From contig NZ_JALEGV010000040.1 in assembly GCF_022763245.1 (NCBI RefSeq), forward strand, positions 434,001 through 498,000: a stretch of DNA of 64,000 bases. Direction: 5' to 3'. The translations under genes were made by a program, and so were the position numbers. Shown piece after piece: positions 52,581 to 62,917 of the stretch. Origin of the DNA: Oricola sp. GTDB lineage: Bacteria; Pseudomonadota; Alphaproteobacteria; Rhizobiales; Rhizobiaceae. Below the pieces are notes generated by a model. It worked only from the letters and a program-made list of their open reading frames with translations. It did not search any database and had not been told where the DNA came from. Position 1 is the first letter of the stretch. Each line of letters begins with the position of its first letter.

Positions 52581-53954
52581 TCAACGCCTCTGCCGACCGT
52601 TGTATGTCTTTACGTCACCATCGCCGCCGAAGATCAGGCGCTGCGGATTGCGCTCGATATCGGTGATGGCCCGCTCGATTCGCGTGACGGAGCGACGCGT
52701 CTCGTTGACCAGCGACTGGACATCGCGCAGGCCCTGATCGGAAAACCGCTCGACCCCGGCGGAGATGGTGTCGATCCGGGTGTTCAGGGTCTCGGCGGCC
52801 TCGCGGAACGATTTCAGGGTCGCGCGCAACTCGACCATCATCGATTCGCCCTCGTCGGAGCCGAGCAGGCTGTCCGTCTTGGCGAGAATGCCGTCGATGC
52901 GCACGGATGCCGCGTTGAGGCGTTCGGCGAGCTGCTGCGTGTTGGAGATGATCTGCTGGATGTCTTCCTGGCGTTCGCCCAGTCCCTTGGTCGCCTTTTC
53001 GACCTCCGCAAGGGATGCCCGCGCCGCCTCGCCCGCGCTCGCGACGTTCTCGACGGCGGCGGCGATCTTGTCGGGCTGCACGGCGCCGAGCACCGCATCG
53101 ACCTTGTCGATCGTCGTCGTCAGCCGGGACCCGACGCCCTGGAGATCTTCGGCAACCGACGAAATGTTGTTGGCGACGCCCTCGAACTTGTCGGAGACAC
53201 CGCTCAGATTGTTGGTGAAGCCATCGACATTGTCGATGATCGAGGAGAGCTTCTCCGGCTCGACCGCCACGAGCAGGCTCTCCACCCGCTTCAGCGAACC
53301 GTCGAGCTTGGCGGAAACGTCGGCCAGAGCTTCGCCGACATCCCCGGCCCCCTTGAGGAAGGTGTTGATCTCGTCGGAGTTGTCGGCGAGCGCCTTGCTG
53401 AAGGACGCGGCGCCGGACAGGGTCTCCTGCAACGGGTCGCGAATTTCCGTCACGACCGTCTCGAGGTTGTCGAGGATGCGGTCGGTCCGGTCGAAGATGT
53501 CCTGCGCGGTCGCGAGCAGATTGGCGACGGCCGACGGATCGGCCTTGATCGTCGCGATGTCGCCGCGCTGCTCGGCGAGGTCGAAGATGCTGGTTTCGTC
53601 GGAATCACCGCCTTCGAACTCGATATGGGCGATCCCCGTCAGTCCCGTGGATCCGAGGACGGCCTTCGTCGCCTTGGAAATCGGCAGGCCCCGCTTCACG
53701 GTGGTGCGTGCGATGACGAGGCGCGGATTGTCCTTGTCGAAGCTGAGGCCCGTGACCTTGCCGACATCGATGCCGTTGAACTTGACGAGGCTGCCAACGC
53801 CCAGGCCGGTCACCGACCCCTCGATCACGACGTCCAGCCGGACGTTCTCGCCGGTCGTGTCGACACGGGCGACCCAGTAGACGATCGCGAACCCCGCAAG
53901 GAAGATCAGCAAGGTGAACGCGCCGACAGTGACGTAGTTGGCCTTGGTTTCCAT
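52581..53954 (-). CDS. mlaD: MlaD family MCE-domain lipid-binding protein
   Basis: 457 residues. One N-terminal anchor helix (TVGAFTLLIFLAGFAIVYWV, residues ~9-28), a MCE domain (GSVTGLGVGSLVKFNGIDVG, about 47-66, to ~150) and a very long periplasmic coiled coil to residue ~430. It is far longer than E. coli MlaD (~180) and closer to the rhizobial/Mce type. Forms the hexameric lipid channel with MlaE/MlaF. Starts three bases after mlaF. Confidence 0.92.
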   Translation of the reverse strand: METKANYVTVGAFTLLIFLAGFAIVYWVARVDTTGENVRLDVVIEGSVTGLGVGSLVKFNGIDVGKVTGLSFDKDNPRLVIARTTVKRGLPISKATKAVLGSTGLTGIAHIEFEGGDSDETSIFDLAEQRGDIATIKADPSAVANLLATAQDIFDRTDRILDNLETVVTEIRDPLQETLSGAASFSKALADNSDEINTFLKGAGDVGEALADVSAKLDGSLKRVESLLVAVEPEKLSSIIDNVDGFTNNLSGVSDKFEGVANNISSVAEDLQGVGSRLTTTIDKVDAVLGAVQPDKIAAAVENVASAGEAARASLAEVEKATKGLGERQEDIQQIISNTQQLAERLNAASVRIDGILAKTDSLLGSDEGESMMVELRATLKSFREAAETLNTRIDTISAGVERFSDQGLRDVQSLVNETRRSVTRIERAITDIERNPQRLIFGGDGDVKTYNGRQRR

Positions 53955-53957
53955 GAT

Positions 53958-54755
53958 TCACACACCCGCCCCGGCAGCGGCATCTTCTTCAGTCGTAACA
54001 ATCCGTCGCGCGCGTTTGCCACGGAAATAGGACCTGACCCAAGGATCTTCGCTTTGCAGCATATCCTCAATCGTTCCAACGACAAGAACCCGCTTCTCAC
54101 CGAGCACCGCGATGCGGTCCGCGACGGTGAACAGGCTGTCGAGATCGTGAGTCACCATGTAAACGGTCAGGCCGAGCGTGTCGCGCAGTTTTGCGATCAA
54201 TTCGTCGAATTCCGCGGCCCCGATCGGATCCAGGCCCGATGTGGGCTCGTCGAGGAACACGATGTCGGGGTCGAGCGCCAGGGCGCGCGCAAGCGCTGCC
54301 CGCTTGATCATGCCGCCCGACAGTTCCGACGGATATTTGTCGGCAGCGCTGCGTTGCAGGCCGACGAGTTCGATCTTCAGAAGCGCCAGTTCGTCCATCA
54401 GCTTGCGCGGGAGGGAAAGATATTCACGCATCGGAACCTGGATGTTCTCCATCACCGTCAGGGCGGAGAACAGTGCGCCGTGCTGGAACAGCACGCCCAT
54501 GCGCATGTCGACCTGGATGCGTTCCTCGTCCTCGATCCTGTCGAGGTCGCGCCCGAACACGACGATGCTGCCGGCCTGCTTCTTGTTGAGGCCGAGTATC
54601 GTGCGCAGCAGGACGGACTTGCCCGTGCCCGACGCCCCGACGAAGCCGAGGATCTCGCCACGACGGACGTCGAGATCGAGGTCATGCAGGACCACGTGCT
54701 GACCGAATTCCACGTGGACATCGCGGACGCTTATGACGGGCGGGTGCGTGTTCAT
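53958..54755 (-). CDS. mlaF: phospholipid ABC transporter ATP-binding protein MlaF
   Basis: 265 residues. Walker A GASGTGKSVLLRTI (about 37-50), signature LSGGMIKRAALARAL (about 145-159), Walker B IVFLDEPTSGLDP, H-loop YMVTHDLDSL. The GGM-K-R signature is typical of MlaF. Start shares one base with the mlaE stop, so the subunits are coupled. Confidence 0.95.
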   Translation of the reverse strand: MNTHPPVISVRDVHVEFGQHVVLHDLDLDVRRGEILGFVGASGTGKSVLLRTILGLNKKQAGSIVVFGRDLDRIEDEERIQVDMRMGVLFQHGALFSALTVMENIQVPMREYLSLPRKLMDELALLKIELVGLQRSAADKYPSELSGGMIKRAALARALALDPDIVFLDEPTSGLDPIGAAEFDELIAKLRDTLGLTVYMVTHDLDSLFTVADRIAVLGEKRVLVVGTIEDMLQSEDPWVRSYFRGKRARRIVTTEEDAAAGAGV

Positions 54756-55948
54756 CAGAAATCGATCGCTGCGTAGAACATGGCAAAGACGCCGTCGACG
54801 ACGATCACCACGAAGATCGACTTGACCACGGAGGCCGTGACTCGTTCGCCCAGCGATTCCGCGCTTCCGCCGACCTTCATGCCCTCGACCGACGCGATGA
54901 TGCCTATGATAAACGCCATGAAGGGCGCCTTGATGAAACCGGCGAACACGGAGGTCAGGTCGATCGCGTCGCGGACGCGCGTGATGAAAGCGTCGGGCGA
55001 TATGCCGGAATAGACCTTGGCGATGAACATGGCGCCGAGAAGCGCGGTGATGTCGGCGATGACGGTCAGAAGCGGCAGCGCGATGCCGAGCGCGACCAGA
55101 CGGGGGAACACCAGGACGCCGATCGGATTGAGGCCGATCACCGTGAGCGCGTCGATCTCCTCGCGCATCTTCATGGAACCGATCTCGGCGGTGATCGCAC
55201 TGCCCGAGCGGCCGGCGATCATGATGGCCGTCAGCAGCACGCCGATTTCACGCAGCACCAGGATGCCGACCAGATCGACGACGAAGATCTCGGCGCCGAA
55301 GTAGCGCAATTGGAACGCACCCTGCTGGGCGATAATCGCGCCGATGATCGTCGACATCAGCGCGATGATCGGGATGGCGCGCACGCCGGTGCGGTCCAAC
55401 TGGCTGACGACCGGCGCGAGGCTGAGACCGTTGCCGTGGCCGAGCTTCATCTGCGATCCGCGCACGGCGGCGCCGATCATGTGCAGCGCCAGCATCGAAT
55501 CGTCGCGAAAGGCATAGACCGCCTTGCCGACGCCGATCACGAACCGGGTGAAAAGCGAATCGGCGGGCCCTTCCGCGTCCTCACCGGACTGGCCTTCCAT
55601 GCCTTCCATCGCCTCGCGCACCGCGTCGAGCAGCACCGTGTGCGATTCGCGGGCGCCTTCGACGGTCGCCGCGCCGCCGCCGGACTCGACCGCGGTCGTC
55701 ATGCGATGGACGAGCCAGGCGCCGGCCGTGTCGAGATAGGTGATGTCGGAAAGGTCGAGCGTGACGTGCTTGCCGGAGGTTTCCCTCTCGTGGCGGCGCA
55801 TCTCGGCATCGACCGCGGAAACGGTATGGCTCGCCCACGGACCGGACAGGACCAGCCGTGCGGCCCCGTTTTCCGCGACCGCCTCGACCCGTGCAGCCTG
55901 CGGCGCTGCGCCCTCGGCGTCGATTCCCATATGCATTGCATTCGCCAT
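54755..55948 (-). CDS. mlaE: MlaE permease with fused N-terminal STAS domain
   Basis: 397 residues. The first ~110 residues are a STAS (MlaB-like) domain (KHVTLDLSDITYLDTAGAWL), then MlaE/DUF140 permease with about five helices (GAIIAQQGAFQLRYFGAEIF and REIGVLLTAIMIAGRSGSA). E. coli has MlaB as a separate protein; the fusion is typical of many alphaproteobacteria. A much longer upstream frame to 57160 is not coding here because the divergent epimerase occupies it; ATG 55948 is the start. Confidence 0.92.
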   Translation of the reverse strand: MANAMHMGIDAEGAAPQAARVEAVAENGAARLVLSGPWASHTVSAVDAEMRRHERETSGKHVTLDLSDITYLDTAGAWLVHRMTTAVESGGGAATVEGARESHTVLLDAVREAMEGMEGQSGEDAEGPADSLFTRFVIGVGKAVYAFRDDSMLALHMIGAAVRGSQMKLGHGNGLSLAPVVSQLDRTGVRAIPIIALMSTIIGAIIAQQGAFQLRYFGAEIFVVDLVGILVLREIGVLLTAIMIAGRSGSAITAEIGSMKMREEIDALTVIGLNPIGVLVFPRLVALGIALPLLTVIADITALLGAMFIAKVYSGISPDAFITRVRDAIDLTSVFAGFIKAPFMAFIIGIIASVEGMKVGGSAESLGERVTASVVKSIFVVIVVDGVFAMFYAAIDF

Positions 55949-56041
55949 GCGGCTATTACTACCGCCGCACAAGGGCTGAGTCTGCGGCGCATGCGCCACA
56001 TCGGCCAATTTATCGCAATGAAGCGGGAGACCAGAAACGCA

Positions 56042-57034
56042 ATGGACTTCTCCGGTTGCACGGTCGAGGCATGGGTCGAGCGCTATCCGATCAACGGCCA
56101 GTTCCGCATTTCGCGCGCGTCGAAGACGGAAGCCGAAGTGGTGGTCTGCCGAATCTCCAAGGACGGACGAGGCGGATTGTCCGAATGCGTGCCTTACGCC
56201 CGATATGGCGAAACGACCGCCTCGGTGATCGAGGCCATCGAGAACACGGCGCGCGACCTCGGCCATGACCTGACGCAGGACAGGCTTTCCAGCACGCTGG
56301 CGCCCGGCGCGGCCCGCAATGCGCTCGATTGCGCGCTGTGGGACCTGCAGGCCAAGCTCTCCGGGCGCCACGCCCATGCCCTGGCCTGCCGCCAGCCGCC
56401 GCGACCGGTGGAGACCGCCTTCACCATCTCGCTCGACAGTCCGGATGTGATGGCCGATGCCGCGCGCAGCGCCTCGCGACGACCGCTCCTGAAGATCAAG
56501 CTGGGCGGTCAGGACGACGTCGCCATCATGCATGCCGTAGCAGCCGCCGCGCCGCGCAGCCGCATCATCGCCGACGCCAACGAGGCGTGGACGCCCGACA
56601 GCCTGCCTGAACTGATGCGCGAGGCGGCGCGGGTGCGCATCGCCCTGATCGAACAGCCCCTGCCCGCCGGCCAGGACGCGATGCTTGCCGGAATTCCGCA
56701 TCCGGTGCCGATCTGCGCCGATGAAAGCGCGCACACGGCCGACGACCTGGAAGCGCTCCGGGACCGCTACGACGTCATCAACATCAAGCTCGACAAGACG
56801 GGCGGCCTGACCGCCGCGCTGCAGATGCGCGATCGCGCCCGCGAATTGGGATTCGGCGTGATGATCGGCTGCATGGTGGGCACCTCTCTGGCCATGGCGC
56901 CGGCCGTCCTGCTGGCCCAGGACGCCGATTATGTCGATCTGGACGGCCCGTTGCTGCTGGCGCGCGATCGCACGCCCGCCCTCCAATATGCCGGCAATCT
57001 GGTCTCGCCGCCGCGTTCCGAACTCTGGGGTTGA
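56042..57034 (+). CDS. dipeptide epimerase (L-Ala-D/L-Glu type), enolase superfamily
   Basis: 330 residues. Catalytic Lys in LLKIKLGG, metal-binding acids in IIADANEAW, LIEQPLP and CADES, and the second Lys in INIKLDKTGG, all in the expected order of the MR/MLE subgroup. Such enzymes recycle murein dipeptides by epimerising the acidic residue. ATG 56042 is chosen; ATG 56018 would add eight residues. Divergent from the mla operon. Confidence 0.9.
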   Translation: MDFSGCTVEAWVERYPINGQFRISRASKTEAEVVVCRISKDGRGGLSECVPYARYGETTASVIEAIENTARDLGHDLTQDRLSSTLAPGAARNALDCALWDLQAKLSGRHAHALACRQPPRPVETAFTISLDSPDVMADAARSASRRPLLKIKLGGQDDVAIMHAVAAAAPRSRIIADANEAWTPDSLPELMREAARVRIALIEQPLPAGQDAMLAGIPHPVPICADESAHTADDLEALRDRYDVINIKLDKTGGLTAALQMRDRARELGFGVMIGCMVGTSLAMAPAVLLAQDADYVDLDGPLLLARDRTPALQYAGNLVSPPRSELWG

Positions 57035-57059
57035 GCACAAAAACACCGCGCGCTTGATC

Positions 57060-57088
57060 TTTCGGACCGGGACGCGCGCGCCTATAAG
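57060..57088 (+). promoter_or_regulatory. predicted promoter before the SDR gene
   Basis: TTTCGG (57060-57065), 17-base spacer, TATAAG (57083-57088), 30 bases before the SDR start. The -10 is good, the -35 poor. Confidence 0.4.
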
Positions 57089-57117
57089 GGGGCAGAAAAA
57101 AACGTCAGGGGAGCAGC

Positions 57118-57894
57118 ATGGATCTTGGTTTGAAGGGCCGAAAGGCGATCGTGTGCGCATCCAGCCGCGGGTTGGGGCGGGGGTGCGCGGTGGCGTTGGC
57201 CGACGAAGGTGTCGAACTCGTCATCAACGGCCGCAACCCGGAAACGACCAATGCGACCGCCGATGAGCTGCGCTCCCGTGGCGTCAAGGTGACGGTCGTC
57301 CTCGGCGACGTGTCCGATCCCGCCATTCAGGCCGAACTGCTCGCCGCCTGCCCCAATCCCGACATCCTGGTCAACAACAATGCCGGCCCGGCGCTGCGCG
57401 ACTTCCGCGAACTCGACCGCGAGGCGATCCTCGCCGGCGTGACGCAGAACATGGTGACGCCGATCGAGATGATCCAGAAGGTGATCGACGGCATGACCGA
57501 CCGCGGCTTCGGCCGGATCGTCAACATCACCTCGATGTCCGTCTACCAGCCCATCCTCGGGCTCGACCTCTCGTCGGGCGCGCGTGCCGGCCTGACGTCC
57601 TTCCTCGCCGGCATCGCCCGGTCGGTGATCGACAGGAACGTGACGATCAACAACATCCTGCCCGGCAAGTTCGACACCGACCGCATCCGCGCGACCTTCA
57701 AGTTCGGGGCCGAGAAGGCCGGAACCAGCATCGACGCGGAACGCGACCGGCAGTCGAAGCTCATCCCGGCCCAGAGGCTCGGCGATCCCGACGAATTCGG
57801 CCGCACCTGCGCGTTCCTGTGTTCGACCCATGCCGGCTATCTCACCGGCCAGAACATCAAGCTCGACGGCGGATTGTTCCCGAGCGCCTTCTAG
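57118..57894 (+). CDS. divergent SDR family protein without the YxxxK motif
   Basis: 258 residues. Rossmann start KAIVCASSRGLGRGCAVAL (with GLG) and NNNAGPA at the NAG position. Where classical SDRs have S-x12-Y-x3-K, this one has ITSMSVYQPILG followed by LDLSSGARAGL, so Tyr and Lys are absent at the usual spacing. A known SDR subgroup shares the GAR-x-GLT sequence; its chemistry is unclear. C-terminus has the typical YLTGQNIKLDGG. Good ribosome site (GGGGAGCAGC). Confidence 0.88.
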   Translation: MDLGLKGRKAIVCASSRGLGRGCAVALADEGVELVINGRNPETTNATADELRSRGVKVTVVLGDVSDPAIQAELLAACPNPDILVNNNAGPALRDFRELDREAILAGVTQNMVTPIEMIQKVIDGMTDRGFGRIVNITSMSVYQPILGLDLSSGARAGLTSFLAGIARSVIDRNVTINNILPGKFDTDRIRATFKFGAEKAGTSIDAERDRQSKLIPAQRLGDPDEFGRTCAFLCSTHAGYLTGQNIKLDGGLFPSAF

Positions 57895-57930
57895 GGCGCC
57901 GGGATCGCGACAGACCGAGGGGTAAGCGGC

Positions 57931-60261
57931 ATGCAACAGGACGCCACACCGGACCAGGCGAGAGCGCCGTCGGCCAGCCTCGACGAGGCCGCTCTCTTCT
58001 TCCATCAATATCCGCGCGCCGGCAAACTGGAGATCCAGGCGACCAAGCCGCTCGGCAACCAGCGCGACCTGGCACTGGCCTATTCGCCGGGCGTCGCGGC
58101 GCCCTGCCTGGCGATCGCCCACGATCCCGGCAAGGCGAGCGACTACACCGCGCGCGGCAACCTGGTCGCCGTCGTCTCCAACGGATCGGCGGTTCTCGGG
58201 CTCGGCAATATCGGGCCGCTGGCCTCCAAGCCGGTGATGGAAGGCAAGGCCGTCCTGTTCAAGAAATTCGCGGCGATCGACGTCTTCGACATCGAGATCG
58301 ACGCGCCGGACATCGAGCGCATGGTGTCCGTGGTCTCCGCGCTGGAACCGACCTTCGGCGGCATCAACCTGGAAGACATCAAGGCGCCGGAGTGCTTCGA
58401 AGTGGAAGCCCGCCTGCGCGAGCAGATGAACATTCCCGTCTTCCATGACGACCAGCACGGCACCGCGATCATCGTCGCCGCCGCGGTCCTCAACGGGCTC
58501 GAACTGGCCGGCAAGTCGATCGAGACGGCGAAGATCGTCACCTCCGGCGCGGGCGCGGCCGCGCTTGCCTGCCTGAACCAGCTGGTGTCTCTCGGCGCGA
58601 AGCGCGAAAACATCTGGGTCTGCGACATCGAAGGCCTCGTCTATGAAGGCCGCGAAGCCCTCATGGACCGCTACAAGTCGATCTACGCCCAGAAGACCGA
58701 CAAGCGGAAACTGACGGATGTCATTCCCGGCGCGGACGTGTTTCTCGGCCTGTCGGCCGCGGGTGTCCTGAAACCCGAATGCCTGAAGGAAATGGCCGAA
58801 AGGCCGCTGATCATGGCGCTCGCCAACCCGGTGCCCGAGATCATGCCGGACGTCGCGCGCGAAGCCCGGCCGGACGCCATGATCTGCACGGGACGGTCCG
58901 ATTTCCCCAATCAGGTCAACAACGTACTGTGTTTTCCTTACATCTTCCGCGGCGCGCTGGACGCCGGCGCGACGACGATCAACGAGGACATGAAGGCCGC
59001 CGCGGTCAAGGCGATCGCGAGCCTCGCCCGTGAAGAACCGTCGGACGTCGCGGCACGCGCCTATTCCGGCGACACGCCCGTCTTCGGGCCCGACTACCTC
59101 ATTCCGTCGCCCTTCGACCCCCGGCTGATCCTGCGCATCGCGCCGGCCGTCGCCAAGGCCGCCGCCGACAGCGGGGTCGCGCTGCGTCCGATCGAGGACA
59201 TGACGGCCTATCTCGACGGGCTCAACCGCTTCGTTTTCCGCTCGGGCCTGGTGATGAAACCGGTCTTCGCGGCCGCCCAGTCGGCGAGCACCAATCGCGT
59301 GGTCTATGCCGACGGCGAGGACGAACGCGTGCTGCGCGCGGCGCAGGTGGTTCTGGAAGACCGCATCGCCCGTCCGATCCTGATCGGCCGGCCGGATGTC
59401 GTCGAAACCCGCCTCAAGCGCTTCGGCCTGAAGATCCGGCCGGGCGAGCATTTCGAACTGGTCAATCCGGAGAACGACCCCCGCTATCGCGACTATGTGG
59501 ACGACCTGGTCCGGATCGGCGGACGCCGGGGCGTCACGCCCGACGCGGCGCGGACGCTCGTGCGCACCAATTCGACCGTAATTGCGGCGCTGGCGCTCCT
59601 GCGCGGCGAGGCAGACGCGATGATCTGCGGCCTTGAGGGGCGCTACGAGCGGCACCTGAACCACGTGCGGCTGATCGTCGGCCTCGAGCCGAGGGCGCAG
59701 GACCTGTCGGCCCTGTCGATGCTGATTTCGCAGCGCGGCGTCAGCTTCTACACGGACACCTATGTCACGGTCGATCCGTGCGCCGAGGAGATCGCGGAAA
59801 TGGCAGTTCTTGCCGCACGCGAAATCGCGCGTTTCGGCATCGAACCCAAGGCCGCACTCCTGTCGCACTCCAATTTCGGCTCGCGCGATTCCGAATCCGC
59901 GTTGAAGATGCGCGCCGCGACGAGCATCCTGCACCGCATCGCGCCGGGCCTCTGCGCCGATGGCGAGATGCATGCGGATTCCGCCCTCGACCAGGCGCTG
60001 CGCGACCGGGTCTATCCGAATTCGATCCTGAACGGCGAAGCGAACCTGCTCGTCTTCCCGAACCTGGATTCGGCGAACATCACGCTGAACGCGGTGAAGA
60101 CCATGACCGACGCCCTGCATGTGGGCCCGATCCTGCTCGGAACCGCCAAGCCGGCCCATATCCTGACGCCTTCGGTGACGTCGCGCGGCGTGGTGAACAT
60201 GACCGCGCTTGCCGTGGTCGAAGCGGCCCAGAAGGACGTGTCCGCGGTCGCGGCCGAATAG
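57931..60261 (+). CDS. maeB: NADP-dependent malic enzyme with PTA-like domain
   Basis: 776 residues. Oxidative decarboxylation of malate to pyruvate with NADPH. N-terminal malic enzyme ([35 protein letters not shown], about residues 45-190) and NAD(P) fold, then a phosphotransacetylase-like C-terminal domain from about 440 ([20 protein letters not shown]), which has a regulatory rather than catalytic role in such fusions. Length is exactly that of MaeB. ATG 57931, 36 bases after the SDR. Confidence 0.97.
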   Translation: MQQDATPDQARAPSASLDEAALFFHQYPRAGKLEIQATKPLGNQRDLALAYSPGVAAPCLAIAHDPGKASDYTARGNLVAVVSNGSAVLGLGNIGPLASKPVMEGKAVLFKKFAAIDVFDIEIDAPDIERMVSVVSALEPTFGGINLEDIKAPECFEVEARLREQMNIPVFHDDQHGTAIIVAAAVLNGLELAGKSIETAKIVTSGAGAAALACLNQLVSLGAKRENIWVCDIEGLVYEGREALMDRYKSIYAQKTDKRKLTDVIPGADVFLGLSAAGVLKPECLKEMAERPLIMALANPVPEIMPDVAREARPDAMICTGRSDFPNQVNNVLCFPYIFRGALDAGATTINEDMKAAAVKAIASLAREEPSDVAARAYSGDTPVFGPDYLIPSPFDPRLILRIAPAVAKAAADSGVALRPIEDMTAYLDGLNRFVFRSGLVMKPVFAAAQSASTNRVVYADGEDERVLRAAQVVLEDRIARPILIGRPDVVETRLKRFGLKIRPGEHFELVNPENDPRYRDYVDDLVRIGGRRGVTPDAARTLVRTNSTVIAALALLRGEADAMICGLEGRYERHLNHVRLIVGLEPRAQDLSALSMLISQRGVSFYTDTYVTVDPCAEEIAEMAVLAAREIARFGIEPKAALLSHSNFGSRDSESALKMRAATSILHRIAPGLCADGEMHADSALDQALRDRVYPNSILNGEANLLVFPNLDSANITLNAVKTMTDALHVGPILLGTAKPAHILTPSVTSRGVVNMTALAVVEAAQKDVSAVAAE

Positions 60262-60370
60262 GCCGTCGCCATTCAAGCCGCGTTAAGGCTACAGGCAACA
60301 AAAAGCGGTGCGAGAGGCGGGTATTTCACCGCCCTTGCCACATTTGCCTTGTAGACAGTCGGGTGAAGGG

Positions 60371-60385
60371 ACTCCTCTGCGGAGT
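60371..60385 (+). promoter_or_regulatory. hairpin that could sequester the ribosome site of the DUF2865 gene
   Basis: ACTCC-TCTGC-GGAGT: a perfect 5-bp stem whose 3' arm is the GGAG ribosome-binding site, four bases before ATG 60389. When formed it would hide the site. Confidence 0.4.
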
Positions 60386-60388
60386 GAA

Positions 60389-61567
60389 ATGCACGTGCCG
60401 GGACACACCCGCTTCAACCACGCTCGCGTCGCAGGCTTGCGCATGGCGGCGATCGCCGTGGCGACGATTGCCTTCGCCCTCCCCGCCCTTTCGACCGCTT
60501 CGGCCGATGTCTGCTCCGATTTGCGCCGGCAATTGCGCGAGGCGTCGCAAATCGGCTCCGGCGCGCGTTCGCAGGTGCGGCGCTATGCCGAGGCGGCCAT
60601 CCACCAGCGCGAAGAGATCGAGAAGACGATTTCCATCCGGCGCAGCCAGAATTGCGATGCCCGGCCGTCGGCGGCCTGCCTGTCACTCGATCGCACGATC
60701 CGGCAGATGCGCATCAATCTGGATGCGCTGCAGCGCCAGCGCGACCGCCTGTCGGGCGGCCAGAACGCGGCCCTGATCCGCGCCATCGAGAACCGCCTGG
60801 ACATGAACCGCTGCGACGACCGGCAACGCGTCGCCAGGCAGGAGCCGCAGTCGCGGACGGTCACCGTCATTCCGCCGAAGCCCGATCCGAACCCGCGCAA
60901 GAGCCGCATCATCGTGCGCGAGGGGGTCGGCCGGCAGCGGGTCTACGAGCCCGGCACGCAGGGCGGTTCGTCGATCCTCGTTCCTGACGATCAGCCGGAG
61001 GCGACGCGCTCCGACAGCCGCGCCATCACGGTGCCCCACCTGTCAGGGTCGTTCCGGACGCTGTGCGTGCGAACGTGTGACGGCTACTATTTCCCGATCT
61101 CGTTTTCGACCGCCTTCGACTATTTCGAACGCGATGCGCAGGCGTGCGCGGCGATGTGCCCGGCGACCGAGGCCAAACTCTATTTCCATCGCGTGCCCGA
61201 CCAGGAAAGCGAGGAGATGATCTCGCTGCAGGGCCAGCCCTACACCGCGTTGCCGACCGCGTTTCTCTACAGAAAGACCCGCACCGAAGCGGCCGATCCG
61301 TCCTGCACCTGCCGCGTCGCGCAGGCGTCGGCGAACGCGCAGCAATCGACGCCCTCAGCGGCCGCCACCGAGATCATGAACGATGCGAATCTCGGGACGG
61401 AACCGGAGCCGGCCGAAACCGCACAACCGGCGGAGCCTTCCGACGAGGACGAGGACGAGGGCGTGGACGCGGCGTCGCGGTCCGTCAGGGTCGTCGGGCC
61501 AGAATTCCTTCCCGCCCCAGAAGCGGCAATAGATCTGCTATCTCCGGACCGGACGAGCGACCGGTAA
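60389..61567 (+). CDS. DUF2865 secreted protein
   Basis: 392 residues. Signal-like N-terminus ([20 protein letters not shown], ending ASA), a helical Arg-rich middle ([18 protein letters not shown] and several Cys) and a C-terminal Cys-rich domain ([20 protein letters not shown], then [15 protein letters not shown]) that is the DUF2865 signature. A disordered acidic tail follows. The last 83 bases overlap gltX on the opposite strand. Function unknown; periplasmic. Confidence 0.8.
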   Translation: MHVPGHTRFNHARVAGLRMAAIAVATIAFALPALSTASADVCSDLRRQLREASQIGSGARSQVRRYAEAAIHQREEIEKTISIRRSQNCDARPSAACLSLDRTIRQMRINLDALQRQRDRLSGGQNAALIRAIENRLDMNRCDDRQRVARQEPQSRTVTVIPPKPDPNPRKSRIIVREGVGRQRVYEPGTQGGSSILVPDDQPEATRSDSRAITVPHLSGSFRTLCVRTCDGYYFPISFSTAFDYFERDAQACAAMCPATEAKLYFHRVPDQESEEMISLQGQPYTALPTAFLYRKTRTEAADPSCTCRVAQASANAQQSTPSAAATEIMNDANLGTEPEPAETAQPAEPSDEDEDEGVDAASRSVRVVGPEFLPAPEAAIDLLSPDRTSDR

Positions 61568-62864
61568 GCGCGATGCGCAGCGGCATGAACAGCGCCCTGC
61601 CCTTGCGACCCGTCGCCGATTTCACCGCCGACGTCCACTCGCTCCAGCTCGCCGAACTCACGTCGCCATCGGGCAGGAGATCGAAGGCGGCGCGCGCATA
61701 GTCGAGATCCTCGCCCTCCAGCACGGCGTCGGTCGCCGGCCCCCGGGTGACGATGCTCCACCAGTCCGCCGCCTGCGCGACCCGGTCGAGATTGCCGCGC
61801 ACGGCGAGCCAGAAGGCTTCGGCGCGGGCATCGTCCGCATCGACGCCCGCCGCGCGGAGCCTGTCGGCCACCGCCTCATAGGACAGGTCATGCACGATCT
61901 GGCGGTTGAGGACGTCGAGTTCCGAAGGATCGAATTTCGCCGCCGATTTCGATGTCGCCGCGGGGTCGAAGCTCTGCGCCATGACCTCCAGCGAGGGCAT
62001 CGCCGAAACGGCGACCGAGGTGCCGATCAGGACGGCGAGCGACGCGACCGCCATCGGCTCGAAACCGTCATCGTTCAGCGCCTTGATCGACAGGGCGCCG
62101 GAGCGTTTCGACAGCCCCTCTCCCGTCGTCGTCGTCAGGAGATTGTGGTGACCGAATTCCGGCGCGACCGCGCCCAGCGCCCGGAACAGCGCGATCTGCG
62201 CGCCGGTGTTGGTGACGTGATCGTCGCCGCGGATCACGTGGGTGACGCCCATGTCGATGTCATCGACGACGGACGGCAGCGTGTAGAGATAGGTGCCGTC
62301 CTCGCGGATGAGCACCGGGTCCGACATGGAGGCGAGATCGACGGTCTGCGGCCCGCGCACGACATCGTCCCACTGCACCCCGGTGCGCTGCGTCTCGAAC
62401 GGGGTGTCCGCGAAGTTCGGCAGCAGGAAGCGCCAATGCGGGCGGCGTCCCTCGGCTTCGAGCGCGGCACGGTCCTCGTCGGTGAGTTTCAGCGCCTCGC
62501 GGCCGTAGACGGGCGGCAGCTTGCGCGACAGCCGGATCTTGCGCCGCCGGTCCAGTTCCTCCGCCGTTTCGTAGCAGGGATAGAGCAGGCCCGCCTGTTT
62601 GAGTTTCTCGGCGGCCGCGTCATGCGCCGCGGCGCGTTTCGACTGGTACTCGATGCGATGCGGATGCACGCCGAGCCATGTCAGGTCCGCCGCGATCTGG
62701 TCGGCATATTCCTGCCGGGAACGCGCCGTGTCCGTGTCATCGAACCGCAGGACGAACCGGCCCTCATGCTTCAGCGCGTAGAGCCAGTTGAACAGCGCGG
62801 TGCGCACATTGCCGATATGGATATTGCCGGTGGGCGACGGCGCGAAACGGACGGTGACGGACAT
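61485..62864 (-). CDS. gltX: glutamyl-tRNA synthetase
   Basis: 459-residue class I synthetase. HIGH box is HIGN in [18 protein letters not shown] (residues 9-26); the KMSKS box appears as [11 protein letters not shown] (about 243-253). The usual anticodon-binding C-terminal region follows. Rhizobiales often carry two gltX genes, and this could be the one charging tRNA-Glu only or both tRNA-Glu and tRNA-Gln; the sequence does not say which. Overlaps the DUF2865 gene at its 3' end. Confidence 0.95.
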   Translation of the reverse strand: MSVTVRFAPSPTGNIHIGNVRTALFNWLYALKHEGRFVLRFDDTDTARSRQEYADQIAADLTWLGVHPHRIEYQSKRAAAHDAAAEKLKQAGLLYPCYETAEELDRRRKIRLSRKLPPVYGREALKLTDEDRAALEAEGRRPHWRFLLPNFADTPFETQRTGVQWDDVVRGPQTVDLASMSDPVLIREDGTYLYTLPSVVDDIDMGVTHVIRGDDHVTNTGAQIALFRALGAVAPEFGHHNLLTTTTGEGLSKRSGALSIKALNDDGFEPMAVASLAVLIGTSVAVSAMPSLEVMAQSFDPAATSKSAAKFDPSELDVLNRQIVHDLSYEAVADRLRAAGVDADDARAEAFWLAVRGNLDRVAQAADWWSIVTRGPATDAVLEGEDLDYARAAFDLLPDGDVSSASWSEWTSAVKSATGRKGRALFMPLRIALTGRSSGPEIADLLPLLGREGILARRP

Positions 62865-62917
62865 GCGGTCTGCTTTCGGATCGTGGGAATGCGCCTGCGG
62901 TTAGCCTTGCCCGGCAC

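Noticed and set aside
54755-57160. Single 801-codon minus-strand frame extending mlaE upstream
   Set aside because: The upstream half is antisense to the epimerase gene, has no recognisable motif, and mlaE has a good start at 55948 giving the normal STAS-MlaE length.
57082-60276. 1064-codon minus-strand frame opposite maeB and the SDR
   Set aside because: It is the shadow of highly GC-biased codons in two clearly real genes; composition is Arg/Asp/His-rich with no domain.
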